DNA of 64,000 nucleotides from positions 4,899,386-4,963,385 of the forward strand of contig LR746267.1 of NCBI GenBank assembly GCA_902729315.2, in the 5' to 3' direction. The notes under the pieces are model-generated. The model was given only the letters and a program-made list of their open reading frames with translations, did no database searches and had not been told where the DNA came from. The stretch is from Spirodela intermedia. Lineage: Eukaryota; Streptophyta; Magnoliopsida; Alismatales; Araceae. This document shows, one piece after another, positions 41,528 through 52,702 of this stretch. The stretch's first letter is position 1. Every line of letters starts with the position of its first letter. Made by a program: the position numbers and the translations under genes.

Positions 41528-42664
41528 CCCCCCCCCCCCCAAAAAAAGGAAATCAGAAGAGAAATTAGGCGTATTGGCCTATTGGGCCTAGATGACCATA
41601 AGGCGAAAGTGGGCCCCATTGGGGCAACGCACCCACTAACAATCTACGGGGGCCTGTTTGTATAGTACGCACACCCTCTATATAAAATAAAATTTGAAAT
41701 GTATATCAGTTCCTGCTCCCCTTCCTCTTTTCCTCGTTAGGACGGTATGTATGTAAATAAAAATTTAAGGTACTTTATGATAGCATCGATCAGTAGAAAT
41801 GGTATTTACAGAAATATCCAATAAGGCAGTTGAGCAATAAGTAATGAGCTTTGGGTTGGTACGATAATTTCGATCGACGGAGAGTCAACCGTCGGGACGA
41901 ACGACAATGAGTCAACTAGCCGTGTGGAGAAGGGGCGAGGAATTTTGGCGGGCTCAGAACAAACCCCACGACCAATTCGAGAACCTTGTTGGGTAGTGCC
42001 GACGGGAGCTCCTTCCCAGAGAGCTGATATAACGGAGGGAGGAGCTCGTACATGGCGCGTCTTTCGAAGAGTCGCTCCTCACTGTTGCTGAATCGGGGGC
42101 GCCACAGATGCCGGAGACTGCGTCACAGCGACCTCCTCCATGGTTTGATTTCTTGCTGCTCACATTACTGCAGCGGCGTGCGTCCCCTCGCGCTCTGCTA
42201 TCTGCCTCAGGGGGGGAGAATCGGAGGGACAGGGAGGGGTCGGAGAATCGCGGAGGTACACTGCTTGCTTCCTCCCTCTTTATTAATGAGAATCCCCCCT
42301 CTGGAGACTGGCCGGCGAAGATCTGGCGATCGTTTGATCAGAGCAGGAAGAATCGTGCTGCGTCCACACCATACTCTCTTAACTGGCCGGAAAAGCAGCG
42401 GCGATTGTTTGATCAGATTGTGTGTAAGATGATGAAGAGAGAACAAGAGATGAAGAAATTTGGACGATTCTCGTTCTGATGCGGATGAGCAATCACCGGA
42501 GAAGAATCGGCATAGATCTCTGACGGAGGGAGGAAGAAGAAGAAGGAAGAAGAAGCGAGAAGCCAAATGTTGGACGATGAGAGAAATGTTGACGGTGTTA
42601 CTGCATCGTCTCCTTTCTGTCCGTGAAGGGCCGGTATTGGTATCACCACCGCGCTCGACTGCCG
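41061..42664. other. Intergenic, no gene recognised
   Basis: Contains (TA)n at 41370-41389, a compound (CT)n/poly-C/poly-A block at 41488-41547 and GC-rich DNA from 42000 on. Two overlapping plus-strand open frames at 42052-42479 have no recognisable domain and no splice partners, so I do not annotate them; the region may hold the 3' UTR of the next gene. Confidence 0.45.
41488..41547 (+). repeat. Compound (CT)n + poly-C + poly-A
   Basis: About 19 CT units run directly into 16 C and 7 A residues. It is likely an unstable spot and a possible assembly weak point. Confidence 0.92.
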
Positions 42665-43312
42665 TCAGGCGTCCCTCTGGGAGGGGCTCCGCCAGAATCC
42701 AGCGCCGTAGAAGTGGGACCACATCTCCCTGTCCATCTCCGAGACCTCCACCGACGGCGACTTGTCGGCCGGCCACCCCAGCAGCATCCCCTTCACTCCT
42801 GGACCTAGAACCATCTGTCCGCTGCCCAAGATGATCCGTACATCGTCCTTCTCATCGTCCTCCGCGCTCCCGATCTTTGGCTCCAGGAGGCCCAACCGAG
42901 TGATCGCGCTGCTCCCGCCGCCCCCGCTCTTCCTTCTCCTCTCCGCGGTGGCCGCATTCATCTTCTTCTTTTGTTTCAGAAAAGCTTGCCGGCACATCTC
43001 TGCCGGCAACTTCACCACCGCCAGCAGCAGCAGGTTCAAGATACCGCAGGGGCAGCAGCAGCAGACCGCCGCGCAGTCCGCCGCCGTGCCGCCGGCCACT
43101 TCCGCGCACAGCGCGCCACGAGAACGCGGAGGCCCGGTGAGCAGCACCGGCTGCCTCCGCTCGGGCGGCACAAGGATCGGCGGAGGCTGGCTCACCCCGG
43201 AAGGCGTGTTGGGCGGGGCCTGGAGCGGAGGCGGAGAAGCTGGTGGCGCCGTCTCAAGGGAACTCGCCGCCGGCGCCGTCGCTCTCTTCGCGATCGGCCG
43301 GCGACGAGCCAT
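42665..43312 (-). CDS. Uncharacterised plant protein with a cysteine cluster (CCCCPC)
   Basis: A single-exon gene of 215 codons from ATG 43312. The N-terminal 65 residues are Pro/Ala-rich and disordered in look. Residues 70-110 hold the core ALCAEVAGGTAADCAAVCCC, with the six-residue CCCCPC ending it, followed by a hydrophobic stretch (GILNLLLLAVVKLPAEMC) and a basic Lys/Arg-rich region. The C-terminus ends with GAGFWRSPSQRDA. I recall this arrangement as a conserved plant family without known function; the Cys cluster beside a hydrophobic segment suggests S-acylation and membrane attachment, which is inference. It could be the neighbour of FLA17 in Arabidopsis (At5g06380/At3g11690), to be tested. 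Codon use is very GC-rich like the FLA gene. Confidence 0.75.
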   Translation of the reverse strand: MARRRPIAKRATAPAASSLETAPPASPPPLQAPPNTPSGVSQPPPILVPPERRQPVLLTGPPRSRGALCAEVAGGTAADCAAVCCCCPCGILNLLLLAVVKLPAEMCRQAFLKQKKKMNAATAERRRKSGGGGSSAITRLGLLEPKIGSAEDDEKDDVRIILGSGQMVLGPGVKGMLLGWPADKSPSVEVSEMDREMWSHFYGAGFWRSPSQRDA

Positions 43313-44726
43313 TGTGTCCCAAATCCGGCACCGGTCAGCCGACCAGCCGACGCCCCATCGTTTCCTCCGGCGGCGCGATCGCCGAAACTGATTTGGATTG
43401 GCAGAAAGATGGAAACCGAACCGGATTCTGCTTCTTCGGCGGCGGCGACGACCTCCCCCGGGGTTTTGGTTGCTCAGAGGAAGGGGGCCACCCCCGGCAT
43501 TGGCGCCTCCCCCGCGGGAGGACGAAGGAGAGGAAGATGAAGACGATCAACAAGCTAAAACTAGAGAGAGAGAGAAAGCGGTGGAGCAAGTGCAGCCAAC
43601 GCCTCTCTTCCGCCTTTGGGTTCTGTGGTGGTGGTGCTCTTCCGTCGGCCACGGCCCCCTTTTCCGCCTTTCCCCGATTTTTCCTTATTTCCAGCCGGCG
43701 TTGACGACGGTTTCCAAGACGCCCGTTGCGAACCCTCACCCTCCTCCGCCGGCTCCACTTAGGGATTTCCAGTATCCTAGAGAGAGAGAGATGCTAAGTT
43801 TAGGCTTTACAGAGAAACAGTTCACAGAATGGCGTGGAGACCGTGAAGGGAGGAGGGAGGGAATGGGGGTCGTGGAGAGAGAGAGGTGATCACTACAGAG
43901 ACATCAAGGGAGATAGAGAGAGAGAGAAAGAGCCAAAGTTGGAAGAGGAAGAGAAGCCCCCAGTTCTTGAGGGGGAGGATGGGATCCGTTTTTATCATCC
44001 CTGTTGGTGAGCTTGATACGCTAACCCGCCTTCGCACGTCTAGTCAGTCCAAAGTCTTCTGGTGACGTTACCGCCGAGTGGTGGCTGGCTGCTGCTCTTC
44101 AGGTTTTTTAAAGTCAGCCGCTTTGTTAGACGATACGCACCGGGAACGTGCGCCTCGTCTCTTCGAGGCCAGCACTAACCGACAAGAAAAAGGGCCCACG
44201 GCATCCCAGCAAGCCTCCACGTGGCGCGCCCCGGATAAGCGCTGACGAAGAAAGTCCCTTCTCTCAGACTAACCGCATCTTTCTGGGTTTCTTTTTTTTT
44301 TTTTTTTTTTTTCCAGGGATCAATCGATCCTTCAAGTCGACCGGGGGGGATTGCCGCCGACATGAAGTGGAGGAGCTTGGCTTCGTTCACTCCATCGGAC
44401 AAGAAAGTAAGTCGTGTACAGATTTATTTACCCGTTGACCTTTTTTTTTGGAGAAAGAGCTTTCCTCGAAATGGTATGATGGCGTCCTTGGAGATCTCAT
44501 ACGGACCAAGTTTGGCTCAACCGATGGCGAGAATGGTTATGCGGAAGCTTTTCGCGTCTATTCTCCGACCAATGAAGGGCGGCATAACCGGTGTCTTTAC
44601 AGGAGGAAAAAAAAGAAAGAAGAAGAAAATGCTGCTCGATATAAGATATGGCGGTTCCGACCGTACCCACCCAGAGCACAGGAGGGAGGACCTCAAGGGG
44701 CAGCTGTCGAAGTGCTGTCAGTCAGT
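43313..44726. other. Intergenic, promoter of Cys-rich gene and 3' flank of PTI1-like gene
   Basis: GC-rich to about 43800 with GA tracts (43564-43575, 43780-43791, 43872-43884), then a 22-base T run at 44289-44311. Several open frames on both strands overlap each other and show no domains. A frame starting ATG 44362 on the plus strand runs through what should be the 3' UTR of the PTI1-like gene and is not called. Confidence 0.45.
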
Positions 44727-46447
44727 TCACGCGTGATGATCCTGCCCTGCTCTGGAGTTGAGGAGGGGTTGGAGGGCCTTGACGACAATGGTCATGTTAG
44801 GTCGGAAATCTGCTTCATACTGCACACACAGTGCTGCAACCGCGGCCATCTGTGGCAGGAGGAAAAACCCTTGGATGATCAGGTCAACCGTTAGATGAAG
44901 ATTCAACCCCCCAAAAGAACCAACCGCTCTTCAGAAAGGACCTTGGCAACAGCCTTTGGAGGATATTCGTTGTTCAGCTTAGGGTCAACGCATTGCTTCA
45001 CTTTGTCCTCACTTAACCTTGGAGTGGCCTTCACAGAGGAAGAAAGATAGAAAGGCAACGATCAGAGAGTGTGTAGTCAGAGACCCACCGGTTGACATTT
45101 CAGGCAAATCGATGGCTATCTATACAGGCGGGAAAGAAAACCAATACACCCATGCTCACCCAAGTGACCAGACTCTGCTGCCCTTTGGGCATGGTGTGAT
45201 CCACCGGCTTCCTGCCCGTGAGGAGCTCAAGAAGCACGACGCCAAAGCTATAGACATCGCTCTTCTGGGTCAACTGGCCAGTCATAGCATACCTGGCAGG
45301 TAAGGTAGCAACGAACCAACCCCCGAAAGAAAAGAATTAAAAAATTAAAAATTTAGGTAAGGTCAAACTGGGAGAATGCAGAGGAAGTTTCGGTTGACCA
45401 AGGGGGAGACAGACTTACTCGGGGGCGTGATAACCAAAGGTTCCTAAGACCCTGGTTGAATGCAGGCGTGCGGATGAGTCTGGAGACTGGTTCGTCAGAT
45501 TGAAATCGGCAATCTTGGAGCTGTAGTCATCAAACAGAAGAACATTGCTGGATCTGACGTCCCTGTGGACGATCGGGGGCTGAACTTTCTCGTGGAGGAA
45601 CTCGAGCCCCCTGGCGGCGCCGTACGCTATCTTCACCCGTTGACTCCAGCTGAGAACAGGCCCGGGCTCCGCACCCTGGACCCCTTTCCTCCCTGCAACC
45701 CAGGACAGAGAAGAATCCATGGAAATCAGTCACGGAAGAAGGAAGCGGAGACCGAGATCCTCCCCCATTAATCATACCATGAAGAACATCATGCAGAGAA
45801 CCCTTTGTCGCGAACTGGTACACCAGGATCCTATTGTTCTCCTCCAGACAGTACCCAATGAGCTCCACAAAGTACTCGTTCTTGAGCCTCGACACCATTG
45901 ACAGCTGCACACAGTGAGTGATGTCAGCGGTCGTATTCTGAAAAAGTCTCCGGAGCATGACGAAGAAGAAGAAGAAGATGATGATGATGATGATGATGAT
46001 GATGATAATGATGATGATGATGATGATGACGACGATGACCTGAACGGAGAATTCGGAGTCGGATTCCTGGGAGACGCTGGGATCGAGCCTCTTGATGGCG
46101 GCGGGCTGGCCGGTGCTCAGAGTGGCGTGGAAGACCCGGCCGTAGGATCCTTCGCCGATCAGGGCCTTCTGACCGAAGTTGAAAGTCAACCTGCCCAGCT
46201 CGTGCAGAGGGATGGCGGGCGTCTCGATGGGCAGTACCTTCTGCGGCGGTCCTCCCCTGGCGGCAGCGGTGGGCCCCCTGGAATCTCTGTAATCACCTGA
46301 AGGGACAAAGAATAAAAATCTCCTCAATGACGGGCGTAGGAGGAAGGAGATGGATGTACCATGGGGGTTGTTCCTGTTGGGCTGGGTCGTCGACTGGTTG
46401 GACGGCTGCGTGTAGGGCTCCTCTTCGGTGCCTCCGCAGCAGGACAT
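44727..46447 (-). CDS. PTI1-like protein kinase (receptor-like cytoplasmic kinase VIII)
   Basis: Seven exons, minus strand: 46447-46360, 46296-46040, 45904-45778, 45692-45419, 45292-45160, 45028-44942, 44849-44727; about 362 residues. The N-terminus MSCCGG has vicinal cysteines, likely S-acylation sites. The kinase domain (about 70-345) has [14 protein letters not shown] lysine K98 (AAIKRLD), [12 protein letters not shown] with catalytic D202, and the magnesium motif as DFN (220-222) instead of DFG, as in several PTI1 homologues. Family blocks include [55 protein letters not shown] and [13 protein letters not shown]1 kinases act downstream of AGC kinases (OXI1 in Arabidopsis, Pto in tomato) in stress signalling. 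Introns 1 (63 nt) and 2 (135 nt) are both multiples of three and free of stops. Confidence 0.94.
45964..46036 (-). repeat. (ATC)n/(GAA)n microsatellite in PTI1-like intron 2
   Basis: On the gene's strand the array starts just after the donor (CAG|GTCATCGTCGTCATCATC) and ends in TTC repeats. In the coding frame it reads as about 16 Ile then Phe residues. Confidence 0.95.
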
Positions 46448-46605
46448 GGCGGTGGAGGAGAAAGAGAGAGAGAGAGAAAGAGGAGGAAGAAGGCTCTCTC
46501 AGGTGGCCGTAGGATCTTTTAAAGAGAGACCATCGCCAAGAGGGAAGATCACCGGGAGGAGGATGGTGATCGGAGGAACACTCCCTCTCCTGGGAAGAAA
46601 GGCAG

Positions 46606-46640
<35 letters not shown>

Positions 46641-46890
46641 GAAGAGGAGGGGAGAAGGGGCGAGTCTCCCGCGGGAAAAGCGTTGTTTAAGTTTAGAGTG
46701 TGAGGGAGGAGAGACTATGGTGGTGGTGGAGGTTGGCCCGCGGGGCGACGGAGGTGGGAGGCGTCCCAGCCCTCCGATTGGGAACTCCTCTCCCTCTTTC
46801 TCTCTCTCTCTTCTCTCTCTCTTTCTCTCTCTCCCCACCTCCCCTCCTTTCCGACGAGGGTGATCCCCAACTCAGGGGAGGAAGAAGATC
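46448..46890. promoter_or_regulatory. Promoter/leader region of PTI1-like gene with GA arrays
   Basis: GA arrays occur at 46467-46480 and 46607-46640, and a CT-rich tract at 46797-46832. On the minus strand these fall in the PTI1-like 5' leader and proximal promoter. No TATA box is clear. Confidence 0.45.
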
Positions 46891-46894
46891 CCGC

Positions 46895-47138
46895 CGCTAA
46901 AGATCCCCCCACCCAGACAGGCAGCTCTCGCCTCTGCTTGCTGTGATCAGACATTATGTTTATAGAGAGAGAGAGAAAGGAGAAATGGAAGGAAACCCAC
47001 GTCGGTTCAATGCTGCCAGCCCAAGAAGGAAAGAGGGAAAGGGGGGTGAGATGAGAGAGAGAGAGAGAGAGAGATGCGTAGGTACCAGGGTGACGCTTCC
47101 CAACACCGCCACCAGGCCCACGCAGCACGAGCCCTCCA

Positions 47139-47139
<1 letters not shown>
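46895..47139 (-). pseudogene. Degenerate tandem copy of the small membrane protein gene
   Basis: On the minus strand the ATG at 47139 starts MEGSCCVGLVAVLGSVTLVP, close to the intact gene's MEGSSCVGLVAVMAVSGSVA but with a deletion of about 9 bases. After that the rest of exon 1 and its donor are missing and (GA)n takes their place. Intron-like sequence (GGTTCAATG…AAGAAGGAAAGAGG) and the start of exon 2 (GTCTGAT..CAGCA..C.GAGG.GAGAGCTGC) still align with 48395-48420 and 48190-48226. The conserved KKVRFADDV exon is lost. So the whole exon 1-intron-exon 2 edge was duplicated and then eroded. Confidence 0.75.

Positions 47140-47140
<1 letters not shown>

Positions 47141-47182
<42 letters not shown>
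47141..47182 (+). repeat. (CT)21 microsatellite
   Basis: An uninterrupted CT array directly upstream (minus-strand sense) of the relic's ATG. Confidence 0.95.
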
Positions 47183-47187
<5 letters not shown>

Positions 47188-48062
47188 AAAATTGCTCGTA
47201 GAGCATCTCCGTTTTCTCAATGGATGGATGAACCCATCTATGTTCTGCTCTTAATTCACATTTTCGTACATTTGTTGTATACTATTTCTCAAGTGATTTC
47301 TTTCCTCTATTTTTCTCTCTCTCTCTCTCTCTGAAGCACAACGAGCTTATCTTGTCCGAGCCTTTGAAGGAGTCTAGTGAGGAGCTGGCTTTTACTCTAG
47401 GCATCGAGATGGGCTGACGAGACCTGGACCACCTCCGCAAACCCCCCCCCCCAGCCTTTGTACATTTAATTCATTTTTTTACTAAAAAAGGGTGGCAACC
47501 TGGAGCACGACACGTGTCTTCTGTCCCGGTCAATGCAAGCTTAAAACCGGGTCAACCTGTGTGCCAACGTTGTGGAATGGACTTGATGTCGAAGTCCCAA
47601 CCCGTGCCTCTTGGGACTGCTCTCTCCCCGTTGACTTCCGGCCCAAGAGTTAGAGCCGCCGGACTAGTCAACCGCATTACCGATGAAGACCACCTACCAA
47701 GAACGTCCCCGACAGGACGCCAAATGCCCATTGGTTCGACCCCCCCACCTAGCATCCCGACCCCTCGTGTCGTGCCGACCCATCTCTCTCTACGCTCGAT
47801 GATTGGCCGCCGCCGGCCCCTTCGGTAGACAGATAAAGAGATCGGGAGATAGATAGCTCGAGAGAGAGAGAGACAGGGAGATCCCTTTATGGTGATCTAC
47901 AAAAAAGAATATGGGATCCATGGCGGGGAAGAACAGGGGACGGAAAGAATCTGTAAACTTAGGAAGAATAGTTAGAGAGAGAGAGGAGGGCTTTTGGGGG
48001 GGTGGGTGGGAGACGATGGTGGCCTCCTTTGTACAGTATTTCGCGGCGGGATCTTCCTCGGC
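47183..48062. other. Intergenic, no gene recognised
   Basis: Includes CT at 47316-47333, a C-run at 47443-47452 and a GC-rich patch at 47510-47830 open in two frames on both strands without domains. A 26-codon open stretch (about 47334-47417, ending EELAFTLGIEMG and a stop) follows a pyrimidine tract and AG. It could be a lone terminal exon or chance. Confidence 0.4.
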
Positions 48063-48622
48063 TTAGTGGGAGATTGCCGGATTGAAGAAAGCGCCGCCAG
48101 CCGACCGCCGTCTCCTGTACTCGTCGTTGTTCGAGGACGGCTCCGCCACGTCGTCGGCGAACCTCACCTTCTTCGGCTTCTTCCCTCTCATGCAGCAGCT
48201 CTCCCCTCCGCCTGCTGCAATCAGACGTTATCTTTAGCGCGAGAGAGAGAGAGAGAAGGGGAGAGGGCGAGAGAGAGAGAGAGAGAGGTCGGCTTGTGAG
48301 CTTTTAGGGAGGGGGAGAAAGGGGGCAATGGCCCGCCCAGCAAGAGGGAGGACGAAAGAGAGGACAGGAGAAGTGGGAGACCGGAGGAACCCACCTGGTT
48401 CAATGCGGCGGGGGTAAGAAGGAAAGAGGAAGAAAGGGCAGATGAGCGAGAGAGAGAGAGAGAGAGAGAGATGGGGGGGAAATGGAGGGGCTTACCCAGC
48501 TCGAACTTGACCTTCTTCATGAACTCCGACGACAGCCGCCGGTGCAGCTGCGCGGTTACCAGGGCGACGCTCCCCGACACCGCCATGACCGCCACCAGCC
48601 CCACGCAGCTCGAACCCTCCAT
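48063..48622 (-). CDS. Small single-pass membrane protein with KKVRF motif, uncharacterised
   Basis: Two exons, 48622-48496 and 48214-48063, encode 92 residues. Residues 6-25 (CVGLVAVMAVSGSVALVTAQ) form a likely membrane or signal-anchor segment. A short amphipathic stretch (LHRRLSSEFMKKVKFELG) and a Cys-Cys pair follow. Exon 2 carries the conserved KKPKKVRFADDVAEPSSNN and a basic end. I recall similar short plant proteins with a 'KKKVRFADDVVEPS' motif and no assigned function. KKVRF followed by acidic residues matches the RVxF consensus used to dock protein phosphatase 1, which suggests a membrane-anchored phosphatase partner; this is inference. A degraded copy lies 1.4 kb downstream. Confidence 0.78.
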
Positions 48623-49919
48623 CTTCTCTCTCTCTCCTCCCGGTATACTGGAAGAGCCAACAGCCGACGATGGGGAGAGGGAGGGAGGAAGAAGAAGAAG
48701 AAGAAGAAGAAGCAGAAGCGGAAGAAGCGGAGGCGTGTGAGGATTCCCTTCTGCCTCCTCGACCTCTTAAAGAGGTCCCCTTTAAAGAGAGTAACAGTAT
48801 AGAGAGAAGGTGGGAGGAAGGAGACGGAGGACCAGAAAAGCGCCGGCCACGAAAAAAGTCTCCTCATCCTCGACGAACTACGACCAACGACGAAGGGGGA
48901 TTGGAAGGCAATTAATGGCCTTTTAAGGGTTTTCTTCGTAAATTCCTGACTGGCCGTTGGCCTGGTCCCAACCGTGGCCCTTGTAGAAGCCATCCTTCGA
49001 CTCGGGCCGTTACTGATTTCCCCCCCCTTCTTTTCAATTTCTTTTTCTGCGCAATGACACGTGGCCGCCGCTCAGCGTTTCTCCCCTCTCTCTCACTACT
49101 TTTCTCTCTCTCTCTCTCTCTAGACTTTTCTATTATCTGCCCTTATCCCCTGTCTAAGAAGTGAAGGTCGTTTGGATAAGAATATAATGCGGTTGACCGG
49201 TCAAAATAACCGCCGAAAAGTATTAAGTTCAGGGGGGAAGTGATTTTATTTTATTTTATTAATTCCCCTCATTATTCGGAAAAAAATTATAATATACTAT
49301 GATGCGTCAGTTACTGTTTTCCCATTTTCCTTATGAGCTTGTTAATGGGCCAGTTTGAGAGCGGGCCTTGATACTCTTGGACCAATTTGATTGGATCAGT
49401 CTTGGGCCAATTTGATGAGCGAGAGAGAGAGGGAGAGGGGGTGCCATCATTTTTCAAATAATTAGTTTGCTTACGTCATAAAAATGAGGGGGGGGTGGGG
49501 GGGTAATTCTTGAAAACTTTTATGCATATTTTTAACGTGACAAAATTATTTAGCAGGAGAGAATATTTTGCACGTGGCGTGGTCCCATGCTTGGAAAACA
49601 GGCTCTTTTAAATCTATTTAGTTTAATGATGGAACAATTTGGGTAATATTTATGGGGTGGAATTCGTTACTTGGCGGCAATGCCGTCGACGAAAATATTT
49701 TTGTACTATAATAGTATTTGTTGGGAGCATTTATGCCGAGATGTTGACGGCATTTTCTTCAGCTCTCCGGGGGTTAAAACGATGAAGTGAGATATTTTGT
49801 GGGGTTTCACAAAATCAGATGCTGATAAATAAAAAAGCACGTTTTTTTTTATTTTGAGCTCCTGTACAGATAGTCTCCCCTTCTCTCTCTCTCTCTCGCT
49901 TCTGTCACTGGCTCCAGCC
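48623..49919. promoter_or_regulatory. Divergent promoter region between small membrane protein gene and CRTISO
   Basis: 1.3 kb between opposite starts. It has a (GAA)n run at 48690-48712, CT at 49095-49121, a G-rich run at 49488-49503 and (CT)n at 49882-49898 in the CRTISO leader. A motif CACGTGGC occurs at 49571-49578 (G-box core, found in many light-regulated plant promoters; function here is inference). Confidence 0.45.
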
Positions 49920-50425
49920 ATGCTTAGCGTAGAGTTCCTAGCGACAGTGGCAGCTTTCCCTCGAGGCATCGCTCGCCCGAAGACTCCTGGGTCGCCTCCT
50001 CTACGGGGCTGCGGAGAGAGGAATGGATGGGAAAGAAGCAGGGGAATCGAAACCAGGAAGAAGAGAATTGGGGCAACTCCCACAGCGATGGCGGGGGTTC
50101 TGAGCGCGAAGGAAGAGGAGGGGGGGGCGGTGGCGGCGGCGGGAGGAGGAGGGGACATTTACGACGCCATCGTGATCGGGTCGGGGATCGGGGGGCTGGT
50201 GGCGGCGACGCAGCTGGCGGCGAAGGGGGCGAGGGTGCTGGTGCTGGAGAAGTATCTCATCCCCGGAGGCAGCTCCGGGTACTACAAGAGGGATGGGTAC
50301 ACCTTCGACGTTGGGTCCTCCGTCATGTTCGGATTCAGCGACAAGGTCTGAGCCCTCTTCTCCCCCTATTCGTTTTTCTTGCACATCTCCTCTGCCCTCT
50401 TTATTCATTCTGGTCTCCGGATGAT

Positions 50426-50477
<52 letters not shown>

Positions 50478-51695
50478 GACGATATGCTTTTTGGGTTTTG
50501 GATCCTATCCAGTTCTCTTAGTTAGCTCATGATTCCTCGTTAAGATCCTCGTAAAACACCCACCCCCAGTTCCTATGTTTTTCACTCGTTTCACATATTT
50601 ATACAGTTGATTTCTTGCTCTCCTTTTTTTTTTCCCCCTTTAGGGTAGATCTTCTTTCCTGCTCAATCGGTTCAATGCTCCAAGGGGGTGGGCCTAAATC
50701 AGCCGCCTTTGGACGATCTTCTTCATTCGATTATGCTCATGATGTCAGCGTTCGATTTTTGTTTTTTTTTTAAACAATCATGTGTGAAATCCCATATTAT
50801 ACTGCGGGACATATAAATTTAGTTCATCTTTGTATCGTTCTGGGAAAATGTCACATGAGGGATCAGTTCGGTCCTCCTCTCTCGCGCTTGTTCATGTTTC
50901 TGGAGCAAAAAAAGAATCGACTCAGAGCCATCCCATGATTGACCACCATTTCTATTACCATCCACTAATTGGCGCATGACAGCCGCCTGAAAATGGTGAT
51001 CATCGATTGTTGTAGCTGTTTAATCCACCATGGTAACAAGATCTTCCACCTGCCTTGCCCTTTCATGATGGTGGGTTTATGTTTCTCGGTTTGTGCGGTG
51101 AAAGCAGGGAAACTTAAATCTGATCACTCAAGCGCTGGCAGCGGTCGGGTGCAGGATGCAGACCATACCTGATCCAACGACCGTCCATTTCCATCTCCCT
51201 TCTGATCTCTCTATTCGAGTGCACAGAGAGTATGACGATTTCGCCGCCGAGCTCATCAGCAGGTTTCCCCACGAGGAGGAGGGAGTCCTCGGATTTTACA
51301 GCGAGTGCTGGAAGGTCTATTATCACCGCTGAATATATTTTTATATTTTTTATTATTTCTATTTCTATTTTTATTTTATGGGTATAAATTGTTTTTATTT
51401 ACATCCATGGAGTAGATCTTCAACGCACTGAACTCGCTGGAACTGAAATCCCTGGAGGAGCCGATTTACCTCTTTGGGCAGTTTTTCAGGAAGCCTCTGG
51501 AATGCTTGACACTCGGTGATCCCTCGACTTTGCTTATATTTTTTGCTGGGCAACTCTCTTTCTTTGAGCATCCGCCGCTTCAGACATGCACTCGCTCTCC
51601 TCTTGCAGCCTATTATTTGCCTCAGAATGCTGGGAATATTGCCCGAAAATACATTAAAGACCCTCAGTTGCTCTCTTTCATTGATGCCGAGGTAG

Positions 51696-51729
<34 letters not shown>

Positions 51730-52642
51730 AAAAATGTAGGTATATATTGATACTGATATAAATGTGTGTGTATATATATATGTATATGTATACATATGAC
51801 GGATATTTTGATCGAGTCCCATTTTCGTCTGGTCTTCTAAGTGACTTTCTGGTGCCCACAGTGTTTTATAGTGAGCACAGTCAACGCGATGAAGACGCCT
51901 ATGATCAATGCGAGCATGGTAAGCGCTGACCCAGAGGGGAGAAGTCAACAACATTGGTCTCCCCAGCATCGGTCTCTCATGCCCACCTCGTTCTCATGGC
52001 TCTCTCTCCGGGCCAGGTTCTCTGCGAGAGGCATTTCGGGGGGATCTACTACCCCGTGGGGGGTGTTGGCAGGATACCGAGGGCTCTGGCGAGGGGTTTA
52101 GTGGACAAAGGAAGCAGAATCCTATACAAGGCGAATGTGACCAAGATCATGCTAGAGAATGGGAAGGCTGTAAGCAAGCTAGACTTCCATTCAGAGCATT
52201 CATGTGATCAGATTCAGAGCAGTGATCGTCATCAAGTTCCATCATTTTTTATCTGGGTCGCAGGTTGGGGTGCGGCTCTCCGATGGGCGAGAGTTCTTCT
52301 CCAAGACCGTGATATCAAATGCCACCAGATGGGACACTTTCGGTGTAGATTTTCGTCGTTTTCTTCATTTTCTTCATTTTCGTTGTATCTTCGTAGTCAC
52401 TAGCATGAACAGTAGTGGGGTGGGCGGCTTCTGTGGTCTTCTTCGAGTGTGACAGCGGCTGATGGGTATGTGGATCGCAGGAAAGCTTTTGAAAGTGGAC
52501 GAACTTCCAAAGGAGGAGGAGAACTTCCAGAGAATCTATGTGAAGTCGCCGTCTTTCCTCTCCATGCACCTGGGGGTCAAAGCTGAGGTCCTCCCTCCCG
52601 ACACGGACTGCCACCATTTCGTTCTCGAGGTAGGAGGAGCTC

Positions 52643-52702
<60 letters not shown>

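Noticed and set aside
42052-42479. Two overlapping plus-strand open frames near 42.1-42.5 kb
   Set aside because: No recognised domain, no splice partner, and a competing frame on the other strand; insufficient to call a gene.
43335-43889. Several open frames on both strands upstream of the Cys-rich gene
   Set aside because: Low-complexity Arg/Pro content from GC-rich leader DNA; they overlap each other and lack family motifs.
44362-44736. 124-codon plus-strand frame starting MKWRSLASF
   Set aside because: Runs over the 3' end of the PTI1-like gene in antisense; no domain seen. A real small gene cannot be fully excluded.
45964-46036. CRISPR-like regular short repeats
   Set aside because: Simple trinucleotide microsatellite with no spacers; plant nuclear DNA.
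47514-47828. 104-codon plus-strand frame and its minus-strand mirror
   Set aside because: GC-rich intergenic DNA open in both directions; no recognisable family.
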